Program-made: the position numbers and the translations under genes | In this document: positions 46,757-57,480 of the stretch, piece by piece | How positions within the stretch are numbered: position 1 is the first letter of the stretch | Layout of the letters: each line of letters begins with the position of its first letter | Assembly: GCF_910592395.1 (NCBI RefSeq) | Contig: NC_088310.1 | Location: 14,827,501 to 14,891,500 of the forward strand | Source of the DNA: Lineus longissimus | Lineage: Eukaryota; Nemertea; Pilidiophora; Heteronemertea; Lineidae | Direction: 5' to 3' | DNA length: 64,000 nucleotides | Notes under the pieces: generated by a model | Database searches by the model: none | What the model was told of the DNA's origin: nothing | The model's input: only the letters and a program-made list of their open reading frames with translations

Positions 46757-48600
46757 TCAGGAACGCTGCTTTGGTGGAGGCAGCATCTGTGTCCTGCCAC
46801 CCCTGCCACCCCTAAAGCTAATATTGTTGCCAGCCCTAGCTGGACGAGAGCTACCACGCCCACGCCCCCTAGGAGCTAGAGTAGGCGTCGCAGTGAAAGA
46901 CTGAGACGAACTCGTATGATAAGGCTGAGACCTCCCAGAGACAGAATTCAAAAGGAAGAACACCTTCCTTCTGTACAATAGGCTGATTTACCAGCCACTT
47001 ATTGGCTGCAGGGGGAACCAAAGACACCGGTGCAGACTCAATAAAAGAGCGTCGCCTAGCCAGCGTGGAGAGAGCCACAGAGTTGGCGGCAAACTCAGTG
47101 GCGTGCTTTACCGCCCAAACCAAACTAGCTGACATAGCAAGCTTGGCCTGTAAATCGCTGGCCGAGGGATCCCCTGCGGCCTCGATGCGCCGAATACCCC
47201 CAACCAACACATCAATAGCATTGAGTGCCAACAGTGCCTTCCTCGACTGACGCTCCACATCCTTCATCTCTGCACTCTTAATAAAGCCTGTGGACTCCTT
47301 AAGCCCAGTATAGGTCTCCAGGCTCTCCCCTACGTCCGGGGGCTTGGCCTGTACAGAATCAGTTGGTGTGGAGTAAAATTTCTCCTTGTAATGAGGAATT
47401 CTCCTGCGCCCAACTTTTTTAGACCCCTTCAAACTAGATGGCAGTGAATTTGGATCATCCAACTTGGCACCCTTCATGCCCCACATTTGTTCATGGATGA
47501 CGTCGAAGGTAGACGCCATCATCCCAGAATGCGGAAAAGCGACAGAGGGCCTTTGGGCCAGTATATCGTCCGACTGTAATTGTGACAAAGCCCGGACGGA
47601 TGAGGTCTGCTGCAGTCTACGAGGCAGATCATCACCAAGAACCGCGTGCAGGTTCTCAATGACTGCATAAAACTCAGAATCGAGTTTGGGACTCCCATCC
47701 CCATCTGGGTTGGAGGGATGGTTGGAAGAGAAATCTAAATCCATCCCTTCCCCAGCTACTGAAAAATCCAGTATGGCTGGGAGCGCGGAAGTCAAAAAGG
47801 TCACCATCCCCTTCTGGGTCTGGTGATTCCGACCTAAAGACTGTTGATGGGACCTCAGCCTGAGGAGGTTGGGTAGCTGGGACTCCCAGAGCAGCCTGGG
47901 GCGATTGTGACGCCCGTCCAGCTGACATCAGTGGCTTTACCATGGCTAAAAATGACCCCATCATCTCGGTGAACTGGTTAATGCCCGGTGCTGGAGAACG
48001 ACTGCGTCTCTGGCGCCTGCGACGAGATCTCCACTCATCATCTGAACTAGATGAAACATTGTCTTTGGAAAGCTTCCTGGACCTCCTACGTGACCTTGAA
48101 CGAGCGCGAGACCTTTGCCTCGTTGGCGACAAGGAAGGAGACCTACGGGTACGAGGTGAGACTCCCAGACCCGAGACAGGGGGAGGACCCAGAGGTAACT
48201 GGGGGGGGGGGGGGGCTCCGGAACCTTAGGATCTTCTGACGGCAATGGCGGCAGAAATTCCAACTTATCCCGACCAGAAAGTAAATTGCTCGTAGCACTA
48301 CTTCCTGAAGCCTTAGAGAGCGACTGTTCCTACTCTGAGGACCCGACGCTTGGCTTATCAGATTGACTCTGACTACTGGTGGACACTCTAGAATTTGAGG
48401 CCCTACCAGCAGTAGAAGTGGTGGAGGAAGAACCCTGCCTACTCTTCTGTTGAGAGCCTGCAGTGGTACCCTTACCAGTAGAATTTCTAACCATTCTAAC
48501 AGATGCTGCGAAAGCAGAACACTGCCGTAGAGTGTAGCATGTAAAACACGCAAAATGCACGTGAAAGCAGCAAGCTTGCAAAACGAAGCACCATGCACCA
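46757..48600 (-). pseudogene. DIRS 2 Gag
   Basis: Pieces 48581-48330, 48263-47961, 48132-47674, 47807-46869 and 46978-46757 join through one stop (near 48330) and shifts near 48200 (a run of 13 Gs on the plus strand), 47790 and 46975. The product has a Ser-rich start, an SRARSRSRRRSRK-type Arg/Ser tract, an acidic middle (FRSESPDPEGDGD), a helical core (DLQAKLAMSASLVWAVKHA), and a C-terminal RGRGRGSSRPARAG...GGRGGR tail likely to bind RNA. Confidence 0.75.
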
Positions 48601-49153
48601 GCGTTGAAGCTGAGCTATAGCCCTCAGAACCTGCAGCTTTGGTCGCCGTAAAGACTACCTAAAGAAGCAGAACTAGCAAGCACAAAAAAGAAAAACAATA
48701 CCTGAATGTGGTTCGACGGGGTTCCCGGCGGGCTGGCTGTCTAGCTGAGGCAAAACCAAGATCGACGGCGTGACACTGATCGATTTCGTAGACGGTACTA
48801 AACCGAAGTACCCCGACAGCCTCAAGGCGGTAGCTAATCTAAACCGTCAAAAGCTCAAGAAAACTTCCGAAAACCACATATAAAATGCAAAAAACCTTCT
48901 TAACTATTAAAATACTGTAGACTACAGATTAAGACAAGTCCGTGCAGGAGCGTGTCTACAGGAAAGAAGGATGATTGAAGGGCTGGTGGGTGTGAGGTTA
49001 TAGAGGCGGTGCCAAGTGAGCATGCGCAGTGTGACGTCACTTTTTGTTTACCTGTAGACGCGTGCGGATTTAAAGGGGATATGGCATATTGTTATACTAC
49101 CTCTGGTATTATCCAATATGGTAGAATTTTCTAGAGCGTTACGCTAGAAATTT

Positions 49154-50400
49154 ATGACGCGAATTGCCTCGACTCGTCGCCACATTTTAGGGGTCCCGTC
49201 TCCTCAATGTCCGTTTAGCTCCAAAGCAATGAGGTCTGTACATGTCCTCTTCGTCTCGCATGGTGGCCGGGTTCGTATAGCGCGGGAAGAGGAGGACAGG
49301 ACAACTCTCCTGCGCCACCCTTTTCCTGATGGAAGGGTGGATATTTTGACACGCACATGAAGAAAGAACAACTCATATACGACGTATTTGTGATATGGAA
49401 AAACTTTTTTATTTCTAATTTCAAAGTACACATTTTCAAATCTAGAAGAGAAATAGGGACAGAGCAATATTGAACATGACACATTGAAGAGCATCATGCA
49501 TGTTCGTTTTCACTTTTTATTTCGTTGCTCCTTCTCTTGAGTGGGAACTCTTAGTGGCAATCTCTAACATGATCTTATAAACAATTTTAGTAGCGAACAT
49601 TTTCTTAATTTCAAAACGTGTCTTCAGTTAGTGGCACCCTTGTGGTTTGTCTATCAATACAATTCAATTCAATTTATTTCAACTGATTTTTAGGCCACAT
49701 TTTTTTGCAGCATGAAAAATATAGACACATACAGCGGGATAATATAATAGAAAGACACGATGATACTTATGTACATAGTAATACACATACACTAACGCCT
49801 CTGCTCTTTTACTTTTTGCAGATACGTGGCCGATAAATTTCGTAAAATTTCATATTGTTTTGTAGACACGATATTGATAAATAATGATAGAACGGTTGGT
49901 CGTACAAACAATTCGACAGCTCACAAAAAAATCTCTAATGAGCGAAGACATTGGGCAACTGCTCTCTTGCCTTTCTCTGCAACATGATACAAACAAGAGA
50001 ATGTACCTTTCTAATAGACAGACAACAGGAGCGATTGCTTTTCACTCATATACCAGTATTCATATGTTCAAAGTACAGGCTATATAATTCATTTACAAAA
50101 AAAATATATACAACAACAGCAACAGTGATCCCGGCAGTGATCTTTTAAAATTTACGGCACCGCCTATCATTGGGAGCAGGAATATCTGTCAAATGCATGT
50201 TACTGCACGGAAGGATAATTAAGTGGGCGATACAATCTGTTTCGTTAGAAACGTTGTTTTCTTATCGAAGAGTTAGTTTGTTTTAAGCTGCGCGCAGTTG
50301 TTTTATTTGCGTATTTCTTTGCCAGATGTTTTTTGTAAAGGTAAAATTCATACTCTGCTAGTGTCATTCTTTCTGGTAAGTGATGTGGGTTTTTTTTCGC
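49154..50400. other. No gene; possible non-LTR 3' tail
   Basis: At 49660-49690 'aattcaattcaatttattt' recalls the short-repeat tails of CR1-type non-LTR elements, but no coding part precedes it on either strand. Confidence 0.3.
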
Positions 50401-50419
50401 GCTCAAAGGAATACAGTAT

Positions 50420-50686
50420 TCACGCGGATCGTAGATGATATGAATGGAGTTCTTCTTGCAAGATGTTTTTAAAGGAGCCCTTCTCCTCCCTGTTTTCGTT
50501 AAAAGTCATTGTTTTTTCTTGCCCCCACGTCCTTTTCCGTGTAGCTAGGTCATTTTGTATTTGGGCCTCAGTTTTTGTTACACCCTTTGTAGGCTTGTAG
50601 GCCTGTGACCCGATTGAACTGAGCCTCAATCTGGTGTCACAAAATTCCAACATGTCTTCCATGACCATGTTTTTCTTCTTCTCCAT
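50420..50686 (-). other. Unrecognised 88-codon open frame
   Basis: It starts with ATG at 50686 (MEKKKNMVMEDMLEFCDTR) and is charged and hydrophilic, without recognisable domain. It lies on the same strand as, and downstream of, 51126-51557, so the two may be pieces of one decayed gene. Confidence 0.25.
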
Positions 50687-51125
50687 CTAATTTCCAATTG
50701 TGTTCAACTTTAAGGTGATGAACCTGGCTATGCCTCCCCCAATGGTCCAAGCTTAATATTACTAAAATCCCCCTGTTCTTTATTTCGGAGGTAGTAGGCC
50801 CACATCTTTGTAATTTAAGAAACTAAGTAGAGAGTCAGCATGACTGTAGTGCTTTGTATATAGTATATGCTCTACAAGCACACCCCATACAACTTGTGAT
50901 TCATAGTAAATAGTGCAACATTTAGAAATAAACACCACATTCGCATATCCAGACGTGTTGTAGTTATAATTAGGGTATCGATCCACGATTTTCGGTTGTT
51001 GCATCTGCATGGCTTTTCGCTAAACGGTTTGATAGCTTCTGTCAAAACAGGCAAACAATGCATTAGACAGGCCTTACAACTTTGCAAAGCTGTGGTTTTT
51101 TGGTCGAAGAAACAGTGAAATTTTG

Positions 51126-51557
51126 TCATGGCTTCTTCATTTTTTTCATGCCCGCAATAAAAGTCTCGACAGCTTTTTCTTCCCGCGCCATGAGTTTGTC
51201 TACAGAGGCCTTTTGTGAAACAAAATCCTTGTGGTATTTTTCGCATTTTTCAGCCCAAGCTTTTATCTTTTCCAAAGCGACCTTTTGTTTTTCGTGGACA
51301 GAACAAATGTTTACAAAATCTTCAATAATGTGAGGATATTTTAATCTATTCTTTTTCGACTCAAATATTGGACGAAGATATTTTTTTACGAAGACTTTTT
51401 CATCGCCTGAACAGCATTCATGAGCGGAAGCTCCAGCTTGTTGGGGGGTTATATCATTGAAGGCAAGTTGTTCGTTTAGCTGGTTACGTAAAGTGATAAC
51501 ATCCTGTTCTACATTATACGCTTTCGGAAAAAGAGACCCCCTCGACAGGGATAATTT
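51126..51557 (-). other. Unrecognised 143-codon open frame without ATG start
   Basis: The minus-strand frame is bounded by stops at 51558-51560 and 51126-51128. It is rich in Lys/Glu with helix-prone stretches (VALEKIKAWAEKCEKYHKDF; REEKAVETFIAGMKKMKK) and a Cys pair (AHECCSGDEKVF). The even amino-acid composition suggests former coding. I do not recognise the family. It lies just left of the gypsy element, which may have truncated it. Confidence 0.35.
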
Positions 51558-51715
51558 TTAGACTGCATGTTCACCCGTTAAATAAATAAATAAATAAATA
51601 CATTTTCTTTTGCTTAAAGCTGAACTGTCGTTCGGATCCGTTCATTAAAGCTGAACTGTTGTTGAAATATCCAAACTATCCAATCAATTTGTAGTATATT
51701 TTTCAGATATTGACC

Positions 51716-52741
51716 ATGGCTGAGGGAGACGGAGAAGACATGGCAAAAGCAGTGAAGCAAGAAGACCCGAACAATCATTTTAACCGTGATGAGAGACAAT
51801 GGATGCGCAGATTGAAGACATTCTCGGGGAGGAAGAATCCTTCATCTTCGGAGCATGATTTCGACTCGTGGGAATTTGAGGTTCAACAGCTGGATGAAGA
51901 AACCGACATTGATGACAAAGTGAAACATCGTCTCGTGCGTGGAAGCCTAATCCAACCTGCTGCCGGTTTAGCTAGAAGTTTGGGACATACTGTTGATATA
52001 GCTAAAATACTGAAAGTGCTGAAATCAGCATATGGTCAGGCTGCGGATGGACATGAGCTACTCATGAGGTTTTACGATGTGGTACAGAAAGAGGAAGAGA
52101 AACCTAGCCAACTACTGCAACGACTTCAAGGTTTATTGAGGAGAGTAGTCGACTCAGGCGAGATACTTCATGATGAGGAGTTCAAAGTTTTGAGTAAACA
52201 ATTCACTAGGGCATGCAACGATGAAACACTCTTAATCAAACTTGACGGTTATGAGTATGACGACTTCGGAGAACTCTTTTGTGGTCTTGTAGAAAAAGAA
52301 ACCAGACTAAAAGACAAGAACTCGAGGTTTGGAGACCATCATAGTGAAAGTACCACAACGAAGAGAACCCAAGCAACAGCAAAGTCCCAGACAACTGCTG
52401 ATGCATCAACCCATAATACTCAAATGACACAGTTGCTTGAAACAGTTACAGCTCTCAGCGTTGCTGTAGATGAACTTAAGAGGGAACGAGTAACTGAGGT
52501 TGAAGCTGATGAACATCATCCAAATGGTCGAGGTCGTGGTACTACCCGCACAAGAGAACCAAGTGGATGGCGACCAAGATCCCGTGCACCATCATCCCAG
52601 ACAAGAAGCAGGATATGTTACCACTGTGGCGAGAGTGGACACTTCTTTAGAGATTGTACCAGACAGGGAGATCCCAGGAAAGTCTGCGATTTTTTGAAAG
52701 GGGGAGGAAGACAAGATGACAATGTTCATCAGGGAAACTAA
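51716..52741 (+). CDS. gag: Gag of gypsy element 1 (PNMA-like capsid, CCHC zinc knuckle)
   Basis: The ATG at 51716 lies in a good context (accATGG) and is preferred over the in-frame TTG at 51710. The protein is about 341 residues. Residues ~38-190 carry FSGRK...DFDSWEFEVQQL, then LKSAYGQAADGHELLMRFYD, then KEEEKPSQLLQRLQGLLRRV. This is the spacing of the capsid-like domain of PNMA proteins (F-SG...DYDSW.FE; LE..FG....G.DL...F....Q...E..S.Y..RL..LL). Residues ~301-314 are a CYHCGESGHFFRDC zinc knuckle for RNA binding. No stop or shift interrupts it. Family knowledge: vertebrate PNMA genes descend from a gypsy Gag. That this element is a relative is inference from the pattern. Confidence 0.88.
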   Translation: MAEGDGEDMAKAVKQEDPNNHFNRDERQWMRRLKTFSGRKNPSSSEHDFDSWEFEVQQLDEETDIDDKVKHRLVRGSLIQPAAGLARSLGHTVDIAKILKVLKSAYGQAADGHELLMRFYDVVQKEEEKPSQLLQRLQGLLRRVVDSGEILHDEEFKVLSKQFTRACNDETLLIKLDGYEYDDFGELFCGLVEKETRLKDKNSRFGDHHSESTTTKRTQATAKSQTTADASTHNTQMTQLLETVTALSVAVDELKRERVTEVEADEHHPNGRGRGTTRTREPSGWRPRSRAPSSQTRSRICYHCGESGHFFRDCTRQGDPRKVCDFLKGGGRQDDNVHQGN

Positions 52742-52773
52742 GGAATGCCTGCGTAGAGGGTCATACGCAGGCA
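52732..52773 (+). promoter_or_regulatory. -1 programmed ribosomal frameshift signal (slippery heptamer plus stem-loop)
   Basis: The heptamer GGGAAAC (52732-52738) is read G-GGA-AAC in the gag frame, immediately before the gag TAA (52739-52741). Seven bases later comes a perfect 10-bp stem, TGCCTGCGTA (52746-52755) pairing with TACGCAGGCA (52764-52773), with an 8-base loop. Slipping one base back enters exactly the pol frame. Heptamer, spacing and structure are those of known retroviral signals. GGGAAAC is also the heptamer reported for mammalian PEG10 and PNMA3. Confidence 0.85.
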
Positions 52774-55700
52774 GGCAAACCGAAAGGCCCAAGAAACTGC
52801 AACGGTAGTACTCGATAACACCATCCAGTAGATGAACCAAGTATCTTGTCGAAGCTTATTGGAGACCGGTGTGAATCTCAAGTCGTGGTTGATGGAGTTT
52901 TAGGAAAATGTCTGTTAGATTCAGGTTCGCAAGTGAGCACAGTTTCTGAAACATTTTACCGTACTCATCTTTCACATATCAGACCCTTGGAATCACTTCA
53001 ACAGGTGATTAGCATTGAAGGGGCTGGTGGGAATCTTTTGCCATATTTGGGATATATATCTGCAGATGTTCAATATCCAGGTGGTCCAGAGGCTGAAAAG
53101 CTTATTGCCTGTCTATTCCTAGTTTGTCCCAATAATGCATTTTCCTCAGACGTTCCTCTTCTTATTGGTACTAATGTTCTTACTGATTTGTGGCCAGAGT
53201 CTGTTCCTTTGTGGGCTCCTTCTGAGGTACAGCGTATTTATGCTTCAGCGATCAATGGAGAGAAGTTTTGTGATGGAGAGAGTGGACGGCTTGGTTCAGT
53301 TAAGGTTCTTAATTTCAGGGCAACTGTGGTCAAATCTGGTGAGACTGTATCCATTCCTGGCATGGTCAAGACAACGAACACTAAGATTGCATATCCAGCT
53401 ATAGTTCAGGAGCCGATTCATGACAACCCCCTGCCTGGAGGTATCTTAGTGCGAAACACTCTTGTAACTATGCCTGCCACTGGTAAATCTAGAGTTAATG
53501 TACAGGTGACAAATGTGTCAGAGAGAGAGATTATAATTCCGCCTAGGTCAACTGTTGCTGACTTGTTCCTTCCTAATTGGGTCAGATCAGTTGGCAATAG
53601 CAAGAAACGCCAAGATGTGGATGCGCCTGTGATTTCTGCAAAGTTGGCGGAGACAACTGAAGAGCCTGAGCCTAGTGAACGCAGTTCTAATCCAGACTTT
53701 ATAGACAAGTTCCAGTTTGACGAAAGCCTTTCGGCGGAATGGTCTGGTAGAGCACGAAGCTTGCTGCGAGAATTTCGAGATGTATTCTCAACTCATGACA
53801 TGGATATAGGCTGTACTGATATGACAGAACATAGGATTGAGTTAACCAACGACATTCCATTTAAAGAAAGATCAAGACCTATAGCTCCTCGTGACTTGGA
53901 GGATGCTCGGAGACATATCCAACAACTTTTAGATGCGCAAATCATCCGTGAATCGAAGAGCCCTTACGCAAGTCCGATTGTATTGGTACGGAAGAAGAAC
54001 GGTGATGTAAGATTGACAGTTGACTATCGGAAACTAAACAGAATCACTGTAAAGGACGCCTACGCTCTTCCAAGAATCGAGGATGCCTTCACAAAGTTAT
54101 CTGGTTGCCGTTGGTTTTCTACCATGGATCTTAAGTCTGGATATTATAATGTGAAGATACGAGAAGAAGATAAGTCAAAGACTGCCTTTACTTGTCCATT
54201 GGGCTTCTTTGAGTGGAACAGACTTCCACAGGGCATAACTAATGCACCAGCAACCTTTCAAAGACTCATGGAGAGATGTTTGGGGAGTATGAATTTAGAT
54301 TGGGCTCTCGCATTCATAGATGATTTGATAATCTTTTCAACTACACTTGAAGAACATGAATCTAGGTTACGTTTGGCTTCACAACGGTTGCGTCAATTTG
54401 GTCTAAAGTTAAGCCCGGAGAAATGTCATTTCTTTCAGAGATCCGTTCGGTACTTAGGTCATGTGGTATCAGAAAGAGGTATTGAAACTGACCCAAAGAA
54501 AGTTGCAGCGGTAAGTAGTTGGCCAAGGCCAGAGAATATGAAAGAACTCCGTTCTTTGTTAGGATTTATGGGCTACTATCGCAGGTTCATTCAGGGTTTT
54601 TCAAAACTGGCACATCCACTGACAGAGTTATTGAAAGGGTATACCCATCAAAAGGGGACAAAGTTGATTACTGATCGTGTCAAGATAAAGAAACCATTCG
54701 GTGAGTTATGGACAGCAGACTGTGAGAAAGCATTCCTCATTTTGAAGACTGCTATTACATCAGCCCCAGTATTAGCGATGGCGAATCCACAGATTGCATA
54801 TGAGCTTCACACAGATGCTAGCCTTTCTGGACTTGGAGCTGCTCTTTATCAAAAGCAAGAAGGAACTTTACAACCAATAGCTTTTGCAAGTCGCGGCTTA
54901 AGCAATAGTGAGCGTAACTATCCAGCGCACAGTTTAGAGTTTTTGTGACTCAAGTGGGCAGTAACAGACAAATTCAAAGACTATTTGTATGGTGCAAAAT
55001 TCACTGTAAAAACAGATAACAATCCTTTAACCTATGTCATGACCACAGCACGTTTAGACGCTACAGGGCAAAGATGGGTGGCCGCACTTTCATCCTTTGA
55101 CTTCACCATCCAATACATTGCTGGCAAGAAAAATTCTGATGCTGATGTACTTTCCAGAAGACCCCAACCGATGGATGACCCAGAGCTACTGGATGACTGG
55201 GATCAAGAGGAAGTTACCAACTCCTTATTAGACAGAGCTAAATGCACAACTGACGTCAAAGAGTTTTTGTGTGCTGCCCTAACCTCCGCTGATGCACCAC
55301 CAATCATGAGCTTTGCCAATTCCATGGGTGCCATTGCTGAATTGCAGGATGATCCATTCCAAGGGATACCAGTTACGGCATTGAAGGAAGCCTGATCAGG
55401 AAAGCCCAGAGTAGTGACCCCACAATTGGACGCGCCCGAGAGATCGTTGGAGCCAATGTTACATTTAACCAAATGCAACGTAGGAAGGAGCTACCCGCCG
55501 TGAGATCCTTGTTAAAGAATTTCAAATCTTTCAAGATCACCGATGGACTACTTTACAAGTGTAGCAACCTTAATGGGAAGCATTTTGACCGATTTGTGGT
55601 ACCTGCAGAATATAGAGCTCGAGTGTTTACAGGAATTCATGATGACATGGGACACCTAGGTTCCGAGCGTGCAATCGGCATAGCCAGAATGTGCTTCTAT

Positions 55701-57080
55701 TGGGTAGGCATGGAGCAAGACATACACCGTTACTGCCGCCAATGCCAGTGATGTACTTTGAGGAAGGCGAGCAACAATCGCCCTGCTATGTTGAATAAGT
55801 TACAGTCTACAGGGCCTATGGACCTTGTGTGTATTGATTTCTTGTCTGTTGATCAGGATAAAGCTGGCAGGGAGAATATATTGGTTGTTACCGACCACTT
55901 CACACGTTTTGCAAGGGCGTTTGTCACAAAGAAGCAGACTGCCAAAGAGGTAGCAACAATGTTGTGGAAAGGATTCTTCTTAGACTTTGGTTTTCCGCGA
56001 AGACTTCACTCTGACAGAGGGGCTTGTTTCACTGGCAAATTAGTAACTCAACTGAAAGAGATATCAGGAATTGAAAGTTCCCTTACAACCCCATACCACC
56101 CGCAAGGGAACGGTCAGTGTGAGCGGTTTAATCGCACTCTCATTGGCATGTTAGGGACACTTGATGAGGAGCGCAAGTCACAATGGTCTAAACATATTAA
56201 GTATTTAGTGCATGCGTACAACTGTACCATTAACGACTCCACAAGATTCTCACCATTTGAGCTGATGTTTGGAAGGCAACCCCGACTACCAATAGACTGG
56301 TACTTCGGAATTAAGGATCAGTCAGGAGAAGAAGATAGGTCGTTCGACAAGTACGTATAGGAACTCAAGAGTAGTCTCAAGGAGGCATACGATAAGGCCA
56401 GTGAAGCATCCGACAAGAATCACACCAACAACAAGAACAGACATGACCAGAAGGTCAGACGGGTAGATTTAAACATGGGTGACCGAGTACTGGTCAAGAA
56501 CGTGAGCGTCAGAGGCAGACATAAACTGGCAGATGCGTGGTGTCCGGACATTTACAGGGTGTGCAAGCGGATCGGCAGAGATGATTCTCCTGTATACATG
56601 GTACGGAGAGAGGATGGAAAAGGAACAACCCGAGTTTTACATAGGAATCTTCTGTTACCTTGTGGATTCCTACCACTTCCAGGGGTAAAGGATACTCAAC
56701 AACCAACTCTATCAAGTTCAGACCGCCCAGTCCCTAAACCCCGGAAGAAGACCATATCAGTACCAGTACAAGAAGAATTTGCACAACCAGTGTCTAGCTC
56801 AGAGAATGAACCTGCCCAGGAAGAGCCTGAGCGGCCTTTTTGGGATACTTCCGATTCCGAGTCTGAACAGGATATACCACAGACAATTCCACAACTAGCA
56901 ACACCGGCCGCTGCTGAACAGCAGACTGCTGATTATGATAGTCCGCCAAGAAGATCGGGGAGACATCGTGGCCCACCAGAACGTTTAGGATATGACGCAT
57001 TGGGGAATCTAAGTGTTCATCAACAGAATGCTGTTGCTCAGTTATTTGGAGCTGTTGCTGCACTACAACTATCCCGGTGA
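52742..57080 (+). pseudogene. pol: Pol of gypsy element 1: protease, RT, RNase H, integrase
   Basis: The frame entered by the -1 shift meets TAA at 52816, then is open 52819-54945: protease LLDSGSQVS (52912), RT with LTVDYRKLNRIT, MDLKSGYYNV and catalytic AFIDDLIIF (54308), and RNase H HTDASLSGLG. TGA at 54946-54948 interrupts RNase H. A 1-base shift near 55380 precedes integrase (zinc-binding MGHLGSERA and CRQCQ; TGA at 55749-55751). The DDE core CIDFLS, HSDRGACF, GQCERFN (55758-56360) is complete, with TAG at 56358-56360, followed by a C-terminal basic tail to 57080. All catalytic residues survive but four stops and one shift make it inactive. Confidence 0.88.
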
Positions 57081-57480
57081 TAAGGCGTAGCTATCCAACT
57101 TAATATGTGTTGCATTTATACTTCAACGCCTTGAACTCGATTTTGAGAATTTATATAGGAAGGAGTGGAGTGAACTGTTTGTAAAGTGCATTTCTGTGAC
57201 AATCATGGATGTTATGGTTGCTTACGAGTTAGTTTAGCTAAGTTGATTCAGTTCAAAGGTTTAGATAATGTGACACACCCTGCTACACAGCAGTGTGTTG
57301 GAATTTCACTTGCTAGTCATTGTTATGAGACATGACTTTTGTGTGTGATTTGATGTTGTAACTAAGTTTATTCTGATGTATGTTAATCATCTCTAGGAAT
57401 TGCAGTTATTGAACAAACCCTGTAGGATTATCCGGGTAGAGTTAGGTACATGTAGTTGATGGTAGCTGATATTTTTCTCT
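57081..57480. other. Junction between two gypsy elements, no gene
   Basis: 400 non-coding bases. A purine-rich patch AGGAAGGAGTGGAG at 57157-57170 could be the polypurine tract of element 1, with TGAACTG after it as a possible LTR start, but no matching 5' LTR was found. The start of element 2 is not marked. Confidence 0.35.

Larger units (their letters stand above)
43606..49153 (-). mobile_element. DIRS retrotransposon 2 (pol largely open)
   Basis: Inverted ends 43606-43678 and 49081-49153 start AAATTTCTAGCGTAACGC. Minus-strand content is gag, then a single 953-codon frame with RT, RNase H, methyltransferase-like and tyrosine recombinase domains. DIRS1-type organisation. The copy looks younger than DIRS element 1. 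Confidence 0.92.
51716..57080 (+). mobile_element. Ty3/gypsy element 1 with PNMA-like Gag
   Basis: Gag, a -1 frameshift site, then protease, RT, RNase H and integrase in one downstream frame, all on the plus strand. No LTR pair could be located: upstream (51560-51715) and downstream (57081-57480) sequences show no shared terminal sequence. Either the ends were lost or they are too diverged to see by eye. Pol has in-frame stops, so this is a degenerate copy with an open gag. Confidence 0.88.

Noticed and set aside
49660-49800. CR1-like non-LTR 3' tail
   Set aside because: Only a short 'attcaattcaattt' motif, with no RT or ORF upstream on either strand. Too little to call.
51560-51715. Possible 5' LTR of gypsy element 1 ('aagctgaactgt' direct repeats)
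   Set aside because: The two short repeats are only about 35 bases apart and have no counterpart after pol (57081-57480). No TG..CA frame or primer-binding site was seen.
54946-56360. Possible programmed stop readthrough in gypsy element 1 pol (TGA, TGA, TAG)
   Set aside because: The stops fall inside RNase H and integrase domains and are accompanied by a frameshift and a TAA at 52816. This is decay, not recoding.
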